Assembly: GCA_012837715.1 (NCBI GenBank)
Contig: DUQR01000039.1
Span: 62,001 to 126,000 of the forward strand
Direction of reading: 5' to 3'
Source: Bacillota bacterium
GTDB lineage: Bacteria; Bacillota; UBA4882; UBA10575
Length of the DNA stretch: 64,000 bases
How positions within the stretch are numbered: position 1 is the stretch's first letter; each line of letters begins with the position of its first letter. A program made the translations under genes and the position numbers. This document shows, piece by piece, positions 26,558 to 36,111 of the stretch. The notes under the pieces are model-generated. The model was not told the origin of the DNA. It made no database searches and saw only the letters and a program-made list of their open reading frames with translations.

Positions 26558-27118
26558 ATGGATTGGATCAAAAAAAGGAAGACCACCGAACGCCTGGTTT
26601 TGGTGGCACTCTTTTCCACCCTGACCTGGATCGGCGCTTACCTACGGATTGAACTGATTCCTCCCCTTCCTTTTACCCTACAGAACTTCATGGTGATTGT
26701 GGCCGGGATTCTGCTTGGCCCGCGCGACGGCGCCCTCAGTCAGCTGCTTTATCTGCTCCTTGGTTTGGTAGGGATTCCGGTCTTTAGCCAAGGTGGTGGC
26801 CTTAGTTATCTCTTGCGGCCCGGGTTCGGCTTTATTCTTGGCTTTGTCGGGGCGGCGGCGGTGGTTGGCGGGTTAAGTAGATTGCTGCGGAAGATCAACT
26901 TCTGGGCATGTTTTGGCTTAGCCTTAACCGGGATGGCTGTGATTTATCTGATCGCCCTCCCCTATCTTTATCTCCTTAACAATCTGGTCTTAGCGGCGCC
27001 GGTAGGCTTTGGTCACCTCGCTTTGGCGATGGTCCCCTTTTTTTTGGGTGATCTGATCAAGGTGGTGGTGATTGCCGGTCTGCTCCCGCCCCTCTGGGCC
27101 CGTCTGCAGCAGTTTTGA
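26558..27118 (+). CDS. bioY: Biotin transporter BioY
   Basis: LPFTLQNFMVIVAGILLGPRDGALSQLLYLLLGLVGIPVFSQGGG...PGFGFILGF. Confidence 0.95.
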   Translation: MDWIKKRKTTERLVLVALFSTLTWIGAYLRIELIPPLPFTLQNFMVIVAGILLGPRDGALSQLLYLLLGLVGIPVFSQGGGLSYLLRPGFGFILGFVGAAAVVGGLSRLLRKINFWACFGLALTGMAVIYLIALPYLYLLNNLVLAAPVGFGHLALAMVPFFLGDLIKVVVIAGLLPPLWARLQQF

Positions 27119-27131
27119 GGGGGCACAGGGT

Positions 27132-28565
27132 TCAAAACATCCAGCCGAGACCGGCATACCAGTGCTGAGCGGGGGAAGCAAGATTACGGAGGCCGATTTT
27201 CAGGGTAAGGGGGGCCAGTTGGTACCGGGCATAAAGGTCCAGGACCGGCTGGTTGGGCTGCCAAAGATCGGCTTGGAGGCTAAAATTCCGGGTTTGGTAA
27301 TTAAGGCCGAAACCCAACCAATTGTGGAGGATACCCAGACGGTACTGCCATGGATTGCGGTCAACCCCGAATTGCAGGGAAAACCGGTTCTGGTCCCCCA
27401 GGTCCTCCCAGCCGAAAAGGAGAAATTGCTCCTTTTTCCAGTTGAGTTTTGCTTCGTAATCAACCCCCCATTCTTGGGGCGTGACCGATAAGGACAATTG
27501 GTTGGTCAGGGAGAGACTTTCATAGGCTTTCAGAAAGTCATCGGCCAGATTCAGGACGCGCCCGGCTTTTTGCATGGAACTTTTAAAGAGGTCGGCGCTA
27601 TCCTCGGTGGCAGCCTCCTCGATTAATTGGTTGAGGCCGGTTGTAATCATCTGGACCGACGTCAGCATCTCCGCGGTGGCGGTCATCAGATCGGCTAAGT
27701 TAGGGTCACCTGTGGTCAGCTGGGCGGAAAGATGGGCCAAATTTTCAGCCGCTGGTTCCAGGGCGCTTAGAATATTGGCTACCGCGGTGGCGGTTCGCCC
27801 GTCCGCCCGGAGTTCCGTCAGGAAGCGGTTGAGTTCCTGTTGAAAAGGTTCAAAGGCGCCTACCAACTCATTTAACTGGGCAAGAAAGACAGGCAGATCC
27901 TCCGCTGCAGTTAGGATCGCGTTGATTCCGTCGTAGTTCAGAGTGGTCAACCGGGTGGTGATCACCTTTAAAGCAGCCAGAAGGTCGCTGGGGTCGCTCA
28001 TGGCCAGTTTCCTACTGAAGGCGGCCAAATTTCCGGCGATTGTTTCCAGGTCGGTTGTGGTTTGCCTTAACCGGTCGAGGAGGGCTTGGTCGGAAAGAAG
28101 TTGGTCTAAGGAGATGGTGATCCGTTTTAAAGTGGTCATTACTTCCCCGGTCTCCCGAAAAAGGTCTTCCGGAGAAAAGGGTTCTTTTCCTTGTAGTCTG
28201 GTTCCCGGTGGTATCCGATCGGGGCCGGGACCGGGGATGATCTCGATTATCTTTTCGCCGAGGAGACCGGCGGTATTAATGGTGACCAAGGCGCCTGTTT
28301 TTAAGATAACCTCCGGGGCCAATTTAAGGACAACTAAAACCTGGCCTTCCGGGGTGAGGGTAACCCGACTGACGCGGCCAATATCGACGCCGGCCATTTG
28401 CACCGGCGCCCCCGGCCGTAAGCCACCCACATGGATAAAGATTACTTCCAACTGATAATTCCGGTCTAGAAATTGATGACCGTTAAGCCAGAGTAAACCG
28501 GAGATTAAGATCACTAAACTGATGAGGGTAAAGAGGCCGACTTTTGTTTCGAAACGTGAAATCAA
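27132..28565 (-). CDS. mlaD: MCE/MlaD-family protein with barrel-like C-terminal extension
   Basis: TM + MCE domain (VHVGGLRPGAPVQMAGVDIGRVSRV...LLGEKIIEIIPG), long helical region, C-terminal alternating beta-strands ending ...WYAGLGWMF; in operon with mlaF and mlaE. Confidence 0.85.
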   Translation of the reverse strand: MISRFETKVGLFTLISLVILISGLLWLNGHQFLDRNYQLEVIFIHVGGLRPGAPVQMAGVDIGRVSRVTLTPEGQVLVVLKLAPEVILKTGALVTINTAGLLGEKIIEIIPGPGPDRIPPGTRLQGKEPFSPEDLFRETGEVMTTLKRITISLDQLLSDQALLDRLRQTTTDLETIAGNLAAFSRKLAMSDPSDLLAALKVITTRLTTLNYDGINAILTAAEDLPVFLAQLNELVGAFEPFQQELNRFLTELRADGRTATAVANILSALEPAAENLAHLSAQLTTGDPNLADLMTATAEMLTSVQMITTGLNQLIEEAATEDSADLFKSSMQKAGRVLNLADDFLKAYESLSLTNQLSLSVTPQEWGVDYEAKLNWKKEQFLLFGWEDLGDQNRFSLQFGVDRNPWQYRLGILHNWLGFGLNYQTRNFSLQADLWQPNQPVLDLYARYQLAPLTLKIGLRNLASPAQHWYAGLGWMF

Positions 28566-28571
28566 AGGCGC

Positions 28572-29327
28572 TCACCATCCTCCGTTTATTCTGATAGGGC
28601 CGGCCAAACAGCCCGTTATGAACTGGCGGAGGAGGGGACCGGCTTCTTCCAGAATCTTTTGGGCGGATCCACTTTCCCGGATTTTCCCTTGGTAAAGGAA
28701 GCCGATTTCATCGGCCACCCGTAACGCCGTGGTGAGGTCATGGGTCACCAGGAGGGAAGTGACGTTTAGTCGGCGGTGGACCCGGAGAATCAGATCATGG
28801 ATCAGTTCGGCCATGATTGGATCCAGTCCGGTGGTGGGTTCATCGTAGAGGATAATCTCCGGATCCAGGGCTAAGGTGCGGGCGATGGCTACCCGTTTCC
28901 GCATCCCGCCCGACAACTGACCCGGGGTTTTAGTAAGCAAGTCTGGATCATCCCCCAGCCCCACATGGTCCAGCTCTTGCTGGACGCGGTTTTTAATTTC
29001 CTGTTCCGTAAAGACTCCTTTTTTACGTAGACCTAACGCAATGTTTTCGTAAACGGTAAGAAAATCGAAGAGGGCCGAAGATTGAAAGATCATTCCCCGG
29101 GTGGGCCCACCCGGGTTTTTTTTCCGCCCGTCCAAGGGGACGCCGTTAATCAGGATCCGTCCAGCCGTGGGCTGGATTAACCCCATTACTAAACGGAGGA
29201 CGGTGCTTTTTCCGCAACCGCTGGGTCCAAGGAGGACATAAGTCCGCCCGGCCGGGACGGTAAAGGATAATGCAGAGAGGATTGCCCGTCCCGCCAGGGT
29301 GTAACCGACATTTTCCAGTTGAATCAT
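28572..29327 (-). CDS. mlaF: ABC transporter ATP-binding protein, MlaF family
   Basis: GPSGCGKSTVLRLVMGL, LSGGMRKRVAIARTLALDPEIILYDEPTTGLDPIMA. Confidence 0.93.
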   Translation of the reverse strand: MIQLENVGYTLAGRAILSALSFTVPAGRTYVLLGPSGCGKSTVLRLVMGLIQPTAGRILINGVPLDGRKKNPGGPTRGMIFQSSALFDFLTVYENIALGLRKKGVFTEQEIKNRVQQELDHVGLGDDPDLLTKTPGQLSGGMRKRVAIARTLALDPEIILYDEPTTGLDPIMAELIHDLILRVHRRLNVTSLLVTHDLTTALRVADEIGFLYQGKIRESGSAQKILEEAGPLLRQFITGCLAGPIRINGGW

Positions 29328-29349
29328 GGCCGACTCCTTTAATCAAGCC

Positions 29350-30132
29350 CTAATAGAAAAGGACAGTGAGGAGAAGATTAAAAATAAACAAGGCGATGAT
29401 TGCCGAAACCACGGCTTGCGTGGCAGCTGTGCCAACACCGGTGGCGCCGTCTTTGGTCTGGAGGCCGTAGTAAACACCAATACCGGCGACCAACAGACCG
29501 AAGAAAAGACCTTTGGCCAACCCGCCCAGGAAATCCCAAGGCTGAATATGGGTTAAGATGGAATCAACGAAGGTCTGCACGGTAACGTGTTTGAAGTAAA
29601 CGGCAAGACCCATCCCGCCCAATAAACCGGTTAGGTTAGCGATGATGATCAAGAAGGGCAACATTAAAGAGACACCCAGGATCTTAGGGGCAATCAAATA
29701 AGCCTGGGGATCTATATCTAAAGATTTAAGGGCATCGATCTGTTCCGAGACGGCCATCGCTCCGATCTCGGCGGCAATTGCTGAGCTGGCTCGGCCGGCA
29801 ACGATGATTCCGGTCAAAACCGGCGCCAGTTCCCGGGAAAAAGCGATTGTCAACAAGTGTCCCATTTGGCCGACCAGGCCAAAATCCACAAAGGAGCTGC
29901 TCAAATGGAGAGAGATGACCATTCCGGCGAAGGCGTTAATAATGATGACAATCGGTAAGGAGTTAACACCTAAGCGCTCCATCGCCAAAAGGGTTTGCGC
30001 CCAGTCCAGCTTACCACGGAAGATTGCAGCCAAACTTGCCCCGTAATACAAAGTGATCTCGCCGAGGGCGGAAAGAAAAGCGGTCACTTTCTCCCCTATT
30101 TTTGTAATCTGTTCTACCATTTTTATCCCCAT
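29350..30132 (-). CDS. mlaE: ABC transporter permease, MlaE family
   Basis: MlaE-type: RASSAIAAEIGAMAVSEQIDALKSLDIDPQAYLIAPK. Confidence 0.95.
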   Translation of the reverse strand: MGIKMVEQITKIGEKVTAFLSALGEITLYYGASLAAIFRGKLDWAQTLLAMERLGVNSLPIVIIINAFAGMVISLHLSSSFVDFGLVGQMGHLLTIAFSRELAPVLTGIIVAGRASSAIAAEIGAMAVSEQIDALKSLDIDPQAYLIAPKILGVSLMLPFLIIIANLTGLLGGMGLAVYFKHVTVQTFVDSILTHIQPWDFLGGLAKGLFFGLLVAGIGVYYGLQTKDGATGVGTAATQAVVSAIIALFIFNLLLTVLFY

Positions 30133-30288
30133 TAATGTTATGGTCTTAATCTAGTCAGTTGCAAACGCTGTACGCTGGCTTCCGCCTGTACCGAAGGGCT
30201 TAAAAAGTGGAAGCCAAACTAGACCCAGCAAATTAGGCAACTCCTTAAATATATATGGATGGGGGGATAAGCCTATGAATAAAAAGGT

Positions 30289-30316
30289 AAAAAAAAGGCC
30301 TCCATGGCGGGAGGCG
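30289..30316 (-). terminator. Rho-independent terminator (minus strand)
   Basis: CGCCTCC-CGCCAT-GGAGGC then T8 on minus strand. Confidence 0.75.
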
Positions 30317-30325
30317 CTCCGAGGA

Positions 30326-30409
30326 TTAAGACCGTTGTTTGATGATAATCACCGTTTTTCCCTTCTTTTTAAGAAACGGGTTAAAAAGCGCGGCTAAAAG
30401 GCGGCACAT
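30326..30409 (-). CDS. Candidate small protein (27 aa)
   Basis: AAAAGGAGGGTGTTTTATG RBS/start, MCRLLAALFNPFLKKKGKTVIIIKQRS*, immediately followed by a minus-strand terminator. Confidence 0.5.
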   Translation of the reverse strand: MCRLLAALFNPFLKKKGKTVIIIKQRS

Positions 30410-30450
30410 AAAACACCCTCCTTTTGGGAAAAATCTTTGCTAGCTCTTTA

Positions 30451-30479
30451 CAAGTTATGCCCTTCATTATATGATAAAC
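30451..30479 (+). promoter_or_regulatory. Promoter for gcvH
   Basis: TTTACA-N17-TATGAT upstream of gcvH. Confidence 0.55.
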
Positions 30480-30535
30480 TTGAAAGTCTGGTACATAGTC
30501 CGGGGTAGGAATATGGAAAAATGGGGGTTGGGAAA

Positions 30536-30916
30536 ATGGTGCCGTTCGAATTGAAGTATACTGCGGAACACGAATGGGTTAAGGTCGAAGGTGAACGGGT
30601 GACGGTAGGGATTACGGAATATGCCCAGAAAGAACTGGGCGATGTCGTTTATGTGGAACTACCGGCGGTGGGCGAAAAAGTCAAAGCTAAAGCCGGGATG
30701 GGTAGTATTGAATCAGTGAAGGCGGTTTCCGATGTGTATGCTCCGTTGACCGGTGAGATTGTAGAAGTCAATGATGAATTGCAGTTTAGCCCCGAACTGG
30801 TAAACCAGGATCCCTACGGAAAAGGTTGGATTGCCGTGATTGAAGTCGCCGATACCGAAGAACTTAAAAATCTACTGAGCGCAGAAGCGTACCAGAAATT
30901 AATCGGTGGAAATTGA
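30536..30916 (+). CDS. gcvH: Glycine cleavage system H protein
   Basis: LKYTAEHEWVKVEGERVTVGITEYAQKELGDVVYVELPAVGEKVKAKAGMGSIESVKAVSDVYAPLTGEI. Confidence 0.97.
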   Translation: MVPFELKYTAEHEWVKVEGERVTVGITEYAQKELGDVVYVELPAVGEKVKAKAGMGSIESVKAVSDVYAPLTGEIVEVNDELQFSPELVNQDPYGKGWIAVIEVADTEELKNLLSAEAYQKLIGGN

Positions 30917-31779
30917 TCGGGCGCCTACTCCCTTGGTCGACCGGGACAGCCGCGTGGAATATGGCCCTTGATGAAGCCTTGCTACGTAGCTATGAACAGG
31001 GGAAAGCCCCGCTTACCCTCCGTTTTTACGGATGGACTCCCCCGGCGCTTTCCTTGGGCTGTTTTCAACAGCCTTTGACCGCGGAACAGCAAGCGTGGTG
31101 CCGCCAAGCAGGTGTGGATTGGGTGAAGCGACCGACCGGCGGCCGCGCTGTTTTTCATGATGACGAGTTAACCTATGCCTTGGTCGCCGGTGCGCGGGAC
31201 GGCTTTGCCGGACCGGTTCTTGCCGACTACCAAAAGATCGCTTTGGGGTTGAAGCGTGGTTTTGCCCTGCTGGGGTTGGCGGTTGAACTGGCCTCGGGGC
31301 CCCGGCAAACCGAAGGTTACCCGTCCCAGCTTTGTTTTGCGGCTTCGTCCTGGTATGAGATTACTTACCAAGGGCGAAAACTGGTCGGTAGTGCGCAGCT
31401 TCGTCAGGACAAAGCCCTGCTTCAACACGGTTCTATTCTCCTTACCTTTAATCCCCTGTTTTGGGTGGAAGGAGGGGAGAAAGCCCCGACCACGGGAAGC
31501 AAAAACACCATCACCAAGCAGGTAATTGGACTGGAAGAAGCTTTAGGCTACCGTCCGCCACGGTCGGCTATCCTCTCCGCATTACAGCAAGGATTAGGCG
31601 AAGTTTTAGGGATCCGGTGGCAAGCAGGAAGCCTTAGCGCGGAGGAGCTTAGTGTGGCCACACAACTGATGGAAGAGAAGTATACCAAGGCCGACTGGAA
31701 CAACCGGCGGGGGCGGAAAAGCCTGACCGGGGGCGAAGGGCGCCGACAGAGGAGGCGAGCGCATGAAAGAACCCCTTAA
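30913..31779 (+). CDS. Lipoyl/octanoyl transferase (LipM/LplA family)
   Basis: [80 protein letters not shown]. Confidence 0.93.
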   Translation: MIGRLLPWSTGTAAWNMALDEALLRSYEQGKAPLTLRFYGWTPPALSLGCFQQPLTAEQQAWCRQAGVDWVKRPTGGRAVFHDDELTYALVAGARDGFAGPVLADYQKIALGLKRGFALLGLAVELASGPRQTEGYPSQLCFAASSWYEITYQGRKLVGSAQLRQDKALLQHGSILLTFNPLFWVEGGEKAPTTGSKNTITKQVIGLEEALGYRPPRSAILSALQQGLGEVLGIRWQAGSLSAEELSVATQLMEEKYTKADWNNRRGRKSLTGGEGRRQRRRAHERTP

Positions 31780-31957
31780 ACTTTCCATTGGTGATCAGGT
31801 TCAATTGCGGAAACCCCACCCCTGTGGTGGAACAGAATGGGAAGTCTTGCGGGTGGGAATGGATTTTCGGCTGAAGTGTCTGACTTGCGGACGGTTAGTT
31901 TTGGTTCCCCGTGTTAAACTGGAGAAAGGGATTAAAAAGATTATTTCCTCACCATAA
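31763..31957 (+). CDS. DUF951 family protein
   Basis: [54 protein letters not shown]. Confidence 0.93.
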   Translation: MKEPLKLSIGDQVQLRKPHPCGGTEWEVLRVGMDFRLKCLTCGRLVLVPRVKLEKGIKKIISSP

Positions 31958-31989
31958 GGTAACAACGGGATTTGCTGGTATGATTCTTA

Positions 31990-32021
31990 TTCCTTTTAAT
32001 GGGCGCATCACAAAAAGCTTG
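31990..32021 (-). repeat. Dispersed intergenic element, copy e
   Basis: Minus: CAAGCTTTTTGTGATGCGCCCATTAAAAGGAA. Confidence 0.6.
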
Positions 32022-32034
32022 TTCGGTCTAAACC

Positions 32035-32063
32035 TTGTTAATTTAAATATTAAATGGTATAAT
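32035..32063 (+). promoter_or_regulatory. Promoter of the rpsF operon
   Basis: TTGTTA-N17-TATAAT. Confidence 0.55.
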
Positions 32064-32078
32064 TAAATCCGTGTACTT

Positions 32079-32130
32079 CCCTGCCTCGTTGTCGCGAGGC
32101 CGTAAGTCCAGAGGGAGGAGGTGTCTACCG
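32079..32130 (+). promoter_or_regulatory. rpsF leader, S6:S18-binding-like hairpin
   Basis: CTGCCTCG-TTGT-CGCGAGGCCGTAAGTCCAGAGGGAGGAGGTG just upstream of rpsF. Confidence 0.45.
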
Positions 32131-32131
32131 C

Positions 32132-32416
32132 ATGAAATATGAAAGCGTCATCGTTTTTTCTCCTCAATTAGATGAGGAAGCTTTGGAAAACGCCATTAAC
32201 CGTGTGCAAGAAGTGCTGACCAACGGTGGAGGCGAAGTGACCAAGGTTGACCGGTGGGGCAAACGTCGACTGGCTTATGAGATCAAAGACTTAACCGAAG
32301 GCTATTATTTGTTGGTCGAGACGGAAGCCCCCAGTTCGGCCGTACAAGAACTGGACCGGGTGCTTAGGATCTCCGATGATGTTCTTCGTCATTTGATTAT
32401 CCGCGCCAACACCTGA
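32132..32416 (+). CDS. rpsF: 30S ribosomal protein S6
   Basis: [61 protein letters not shown]. Confidence 0.97.
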   Translation: MKYESVIVFSPQLDEEALENAINRVQEVLTNGGGEVTKVDRWGKRRLAYEIKDLTEGYYLLVETEAPSSAVQELDRVLRISDDVLRHLIIRANT

Positions 32417-32453
32417 TCAACCGGACCATAAAGGTGAAGGTGGTGTGTTTTTA

Positions 32454-32876
32454 ATGAATCATGTCATTATAATTGGCAGATTAACTAGAGATCCGGAATT
32501 AAGGTATACCCCCAATGGGATCGCGGTCGCCAATTTTACGGTGGCGGTTGACCGTCCCTATACTAATCAGGCCGGCGAGCGGGAGACGGATTTTATTCCC
32601 GTTGTCGTTTGGCAAAAACTGGCAGAAACTTGCGCCAATCACTTGCATAAAGGAAGGCTGGTGGCGGTGGACGGCCGGTTACAAATCCGGAGTTATGAAA
32701 CACAAGATGGTCAAAGACGAAGAGTAGCGGAAGTAGTAGCCGCCAATGTCCAATTTTTGGACCGGGCCAATGAAGCCCGGCGGAACGTCTCGGTTAATGA
32801 AGGCGGGGGTGAAACTTCCCAGGATCAAGCGGCCGATGATTTCGGCGAGATTAATTTGGATGATTTACCCTTTTAG
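32454..32876 (+). CDS. ssb: Single-stranded DNA-binding protein
   Basis: [36 protein letters not shown]...EINLDDLPF acidic tail. Confidence 0.97.
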   Translation: MNHVIIIGRLTRDPELRYTPNGIAVANFTVAVDRPYTNQAGERETDFIPVVVWQKLAETCANHLHKGRLVAVDGRLQIRSYETQDGQRRRVAEVVAANVQFLDRANEARRNVSVNEGGGETSQDQAADDFGEINLDDLPF

Positions 32877-32893
32877 TTCAGAACGAAGGCCGG

Positions 32894-33136
32894 ATGGAGG
32901 TGAAAGCTTTGGTACGCGAAAGAGGTAAGAAAAAAAGACGCGTCTGTTCATTCTGTGTTGATAAGATCGAACACGTTGACTATAAAGAGGTTGGTAAGCT
33001 ACGGAAGTATCTTTCCGAACGGGGTAAGATCCTTCCCCGGCGGATCTCCGGCAACTGTGCCCATCACCAACGGCAGTTAACCGTGGCGATTAAACGGGCC
33101 AGGCAATTAGCGATGTTACCCTATTCCAGCGATTAA
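32894..33136 (+). CDS. rpsR: 30S ribosomal protein S18
   Basis: [68 protein letters not shown]. Confidence 0.97.
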   Translation: MEVKALVRERGKKKRRVCSFCVDKIEHVDYKEVGKLRKYLSERGKILPRRISGNCAHHQRQLTVAIKRARQLAMLPYSSD

Positions 33137-33160
33137 AAGGCAAACAAAGGGAACAAAAGG

Positions 33161-33188
33161 AGGAGGCGTAAAAGCCTCCTTTCTTTTT
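33161..33188 (+). terminator. Rho-independent terminator after rpsR
   Basis: AGGAGGC-GTAAAA-GCCTCCT + TTCTTTTT. Confidence 0.85.
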
Positions 33189-33249
33189 CCAAAAGAAGCC
33201 CGGAAGGAAAATCAGGTCTAGTGTGGAATAGAAGTGGTGACGAGGAGGG

Positions 33250-33576
33250 ATGCGGATGACCCGTCCCCATCAAGAAGTTGATATAGCCCGTAAACTGCGG
33301 ACCATTGAGTGGCTCAAAAGTGAGTTGCTGGAAGGGGTTTCCCTCTTTTTCAAAGCGTTAATCAGTAGTAACGGCCAAGCGATCTCCAAAGCCTTGGCTG
33401 CTATTATTCTCACCTGTTATTTTTTAGGTCGCCGCTTAGGACTAGGTTTCCATCAGGTGGACGAGGAAATCGAGGATCAACTGCAGACACATTTAGCCGC
33501 CAATCATCAACTGGAGAAGTGGTATGGGGATATTTCCGCGTTTTTACATTATGTGGAGGGAAAAAAGCACCGTTAA
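33250..33576 (+). CDS. MazG-like family protein
   Basis: VDIARKLRTIEWLKSELLEGVSLFFKAL...GLGFHQVDEEIEDQL; located between rpsR and rplI. Confidence 0.75.
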   Translation: MRMTRPHQEVDIARKLRTIEWLKSELLEGVSLFFKALISSNGQAISKALAAIILTCYFLGRRLGLGFHQVDEEIEDQLQTHLAANHQLEKWYGDISAFLHYVEGKKHR

Positions 33577-33616
33577 GCGGGGCTTAGGTAACGTTTGGTA
33601 GGAGGTGGTGTTAGCG

Positions 33617-34066
33617 ATGAAAGTAATTCTTTTAAACGATGTGAAGTCTTTAGGAAAAAAAGGAGACTTAAAAGAGGTAAGCGATGGTTATGCCCGGAAT
33701 TTTTTGTTTCCCAAGAAATTGGCGGTCGAAGCAACCCCCGGGAACCTAAAGAAATTGGAAGCAGAACGGGCCCATCAGGCACTAAGACAAGCGCGGGATG
33801 AAAGCAGCGCGCGGGAGCTGGCCAAGAAACTGGATGGTTTATCCCTGACCTTTGTCACCAAAGTTGGCGAAGGCGGTAAACTTTTCGGTTCGATTACCAG
33901 CAAAGATATTGTCGATCGGATTCAGCAGGAAACCAAGATTGAACTTGATAAAAAACAACTTAACCTGCCGGAAACAATTAAAACCATGGGTGAGCACGAG
34001 GTTACCGTGACCCTTTATCGTGGGGTTACGGCCACGGTGAAGATCCGGGTGACGGCGGAAGGCTAA
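33617..34066 (+). CDS. rplI: 50S ribosomal protein L9
   Basis: [40 protein letters not shown]. Confidence 0.97.
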   Translation: MKVILLNDVKSLGKKGDLKEVSDGYARNFLFPKKLAVEATPGNLKKLEAERAHQALRQARDESSARELAKKLDGLSLTFVTKVGEGGKLFGSITSKDIVDRIQQETKIELDKKQLNLPETIKTMGEHEVTVTLYRGVTATVKIRVTAEG

Positions 34067-34090
34067 GGGATAAGGTCTAGGGAGGAATTA

Positions 34091-36025
34091 ATGGTGAAAA
34101 GTGTGCTCAGAGGGGTCGGCGAGGAAAAACCAGGACCGGGAGTGGCCTGGAGGGATCGGTTTCCCCAGGAGGATCAGCTGCAACGACAAGTAACAGCCCT
34201 TTATACCCTCCTGGCTAATCTCTACGGGTCGGATAAACTGGTGATGAAAGCAGGGAAACTTGATGCTCTTAAACTGATGCGTTCCAAAGTCCTCACCGAA
34301 CGGGTGTTAGCTTTGCAACGGTTAGTTTATGAGGATCCTACCTTGGACAAGGTGCCCCAGGAAGCTGAGTTATTAGCGGTTTTAAGTGAAATTGAAGATG
34401 AGATCGCCGATTTAATCGCCCGCAAAACTGTAGAAGAGAAGATTGAGCAGAAGATTGCCGAACGGATGCAGACCAGACACGAAGAGTATGTTAAAGACAT
34501 CAAGCTGCAGGTCCTCAAAGAAGTGGCTGGTCCGGACAATCCTAATACGTTAAAAAAATACGCTGAGCTTGAAAAACTGGAGCAAGTTACGTTATCCCGT
34601 TCCGCTCTGGAGAAGCTGCGGCCTTCCTCGTTGGAGCAAGTGGTGGGCCAGGATCGGGCGATCCGGGTCCTCCTTTCCAAATTGGTCTCCCCTTACCCCC
34701 AGCATGTGATCGTTTATGGTCCGCCCGGGGTGGGGAAAACCACCGTAGCCCGTTTGGTTTTGGAAGAAGCCAAGAAGATCGGTTACACTCCCTTTACCCA
34801 AAACGCGCCCTTTATTGAAGTGGACGGGACCACTTTGCGTTGGGATCCGCGGGAAGTAACCAATCCTTTGTTGGGTTCGGTCCATGATCCCATCTATCAA
34901 GGGGCCCGCCGGGATTTGGCCGAGAGCGCCATCCCCGAACCCAAACCCGGGTTGGTCACGGATGCCCACGGCGGAATCCTTTTTATCGATGAAATCGGTG
35001 ATATGGATCCGATTCTAATGAACAAGTTGCTAAAGGTTTTAGAGGATAAAAGGGTTAAATTTGATTCGGCCTATTACGATCCGGATGACCCGGGTGTGCC
35101 CAAGTATATCAAAAAACTGTTTGAAGAGGGCGCCCCTGCCGATTTTATTCTCGTAGCCGCCACGACCAGAGATCCGGCAGAGATCAGTCCGGCCTTACGT
35201 TCCCGTTGCGCCGAAGTCTTTTTTGAACCATTGACGAAAAAGGCGGTAGAACAGATCGTCTGTGATGCCGCGCAGCGGCTGGATGCCCAGTTGGCGCCGG
35301 AGGTTCCGGGGTTGATCAGTGATTACTCGATCGAAGGCCGTAAAGCGGTGGGAATGTTGGCCGATGCCTATGGCCTGGCCCTCTACGAACAATATACCTC
35401 CCGCCCGCAAGCGGCGGTGCGCATCGGGAAGGAACATTTATTGGAAGTGATCCGCACCAGCCGTCTGATCCCCTTTACGAAAACAAAAAGCAAAGCCCAG
35501 GGGGAGATCGGGAAGATCTACGGGCTGGGAGTCCATGGTTTTGTCGGTTCGATTATTGAGATCGAAGCGGTAAGTTTTCCGGCGGAAAAAGGCAAAGGAA
35601 AACTCCGTTTCAACGAGACCGCCGGTTCGATGGCGAAAGACTCGGTTTTTAATGCCGCTTCGGTGGTCCGCCTTTTGACCGGTCTGGATCTGGCCGACTA
35701 TGATCTCCATGTTAATGTGGTCGGCGGCGGAAAGATCGACGGACCATCAGCCGGGACAGCGATTACCTTAGCGATTATCAGTTGCCTGTTACAGCGGCCG
35801 ATCCGCCAGGATATTGCGGTTACCGGTGAAGTTTCCATCCAAGGCAAAGTGAAAGAGGTTGGTGGGATCTTCGAAAAAATTTATGGCGCGAAACAAGCCG
35901 GGATTAAGGAAGTCTTTATTCCGCAAGACAATGAGAACGAAATCCCCTCGGATTTAGCCGAGATCAAAGTTCATCCCGTGGCTACGGTTAAAGAACTGAT
36001 GGATCAGGTTCTAATCACCCATTAG
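34091..36025 (+). CDS. lonC: Lon-family ATP-dependent protease, LonC-like
   Basis: Walker A YGPPGVGKTTVARLVLEEA, GGILFIDEIGDMD, protease GGGKIDGPSAGTAI. Confidence 0.88.
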   Translation: MVKSVLRGVGEEKPGPGVAWRDRFPQEDQLQRQVTALYTLLANLYGSDKLVMKAGKLDALKLMRSKVLTERVLALQRLVYEDPTLDKVPQEAELLAVLSEIEDEIADLIARKTVEEKIEQKIAERMQTRHEEYVKDIKLQVLKEVAGPDNPNTLKKYAELEKLEQVTLSRSALEKLRPSSLEQVVGQDRAIRVLLSKLVSPYPQHVIVYGPPGVGKTTVARLVLEEAKKIGYTPFTQNAPFIEVDGTTLRWDPREVTNPLLGSVHDPIYQGARRDLAESAIPEPKPGLVTDAHGGILFIDEIGDMDPILMNKLLKVLEDKRVKFDSAYYDPDDPGVPKYIKKLFEEGAPADFILVAATTRDPAEISPALRSRCAEVFFEPLTKKAVEQIVCDAAQRLDAQLAPEVPGLISDYSIEGRKAVGMLADAYGLALYEQYTSRPQAAVRIGKEHLLEVIRTSRLIPFTKTKSKAQGEIGKIYGLGVHGFVGSIIEIEAVSFPAEKGKGKLRFNETAGSMAKDSVFNAASVVRLLTGLDLADYDLHVNVVGGGKIDGPSAGTAITLAIISCLLQRPIRQDIAVTGEVSIQGKVKEVGGIFEKIYGAKQAGIKEVFIPQDNENEIPSDLAEIKVHPVATVKELMDQVLITH

Positions 36026-36055
36026 CGCATTGATTCGGAAGAACAGCTTACCCAG

Positions 36056-36079
36056 GCCGCAGTTTCCTGCGGCTTTTTT
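36056..36079 (+). terminator. Rho-independent terminator after lonC
   Basis: GCCGCAG-TTTC-CTGCGGC + T run. Confidence 0.85.
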
Positions 36080-36111
36080 AAAGAATACTTTAGCGCAAGG
36101 AGGGGCAGAAA

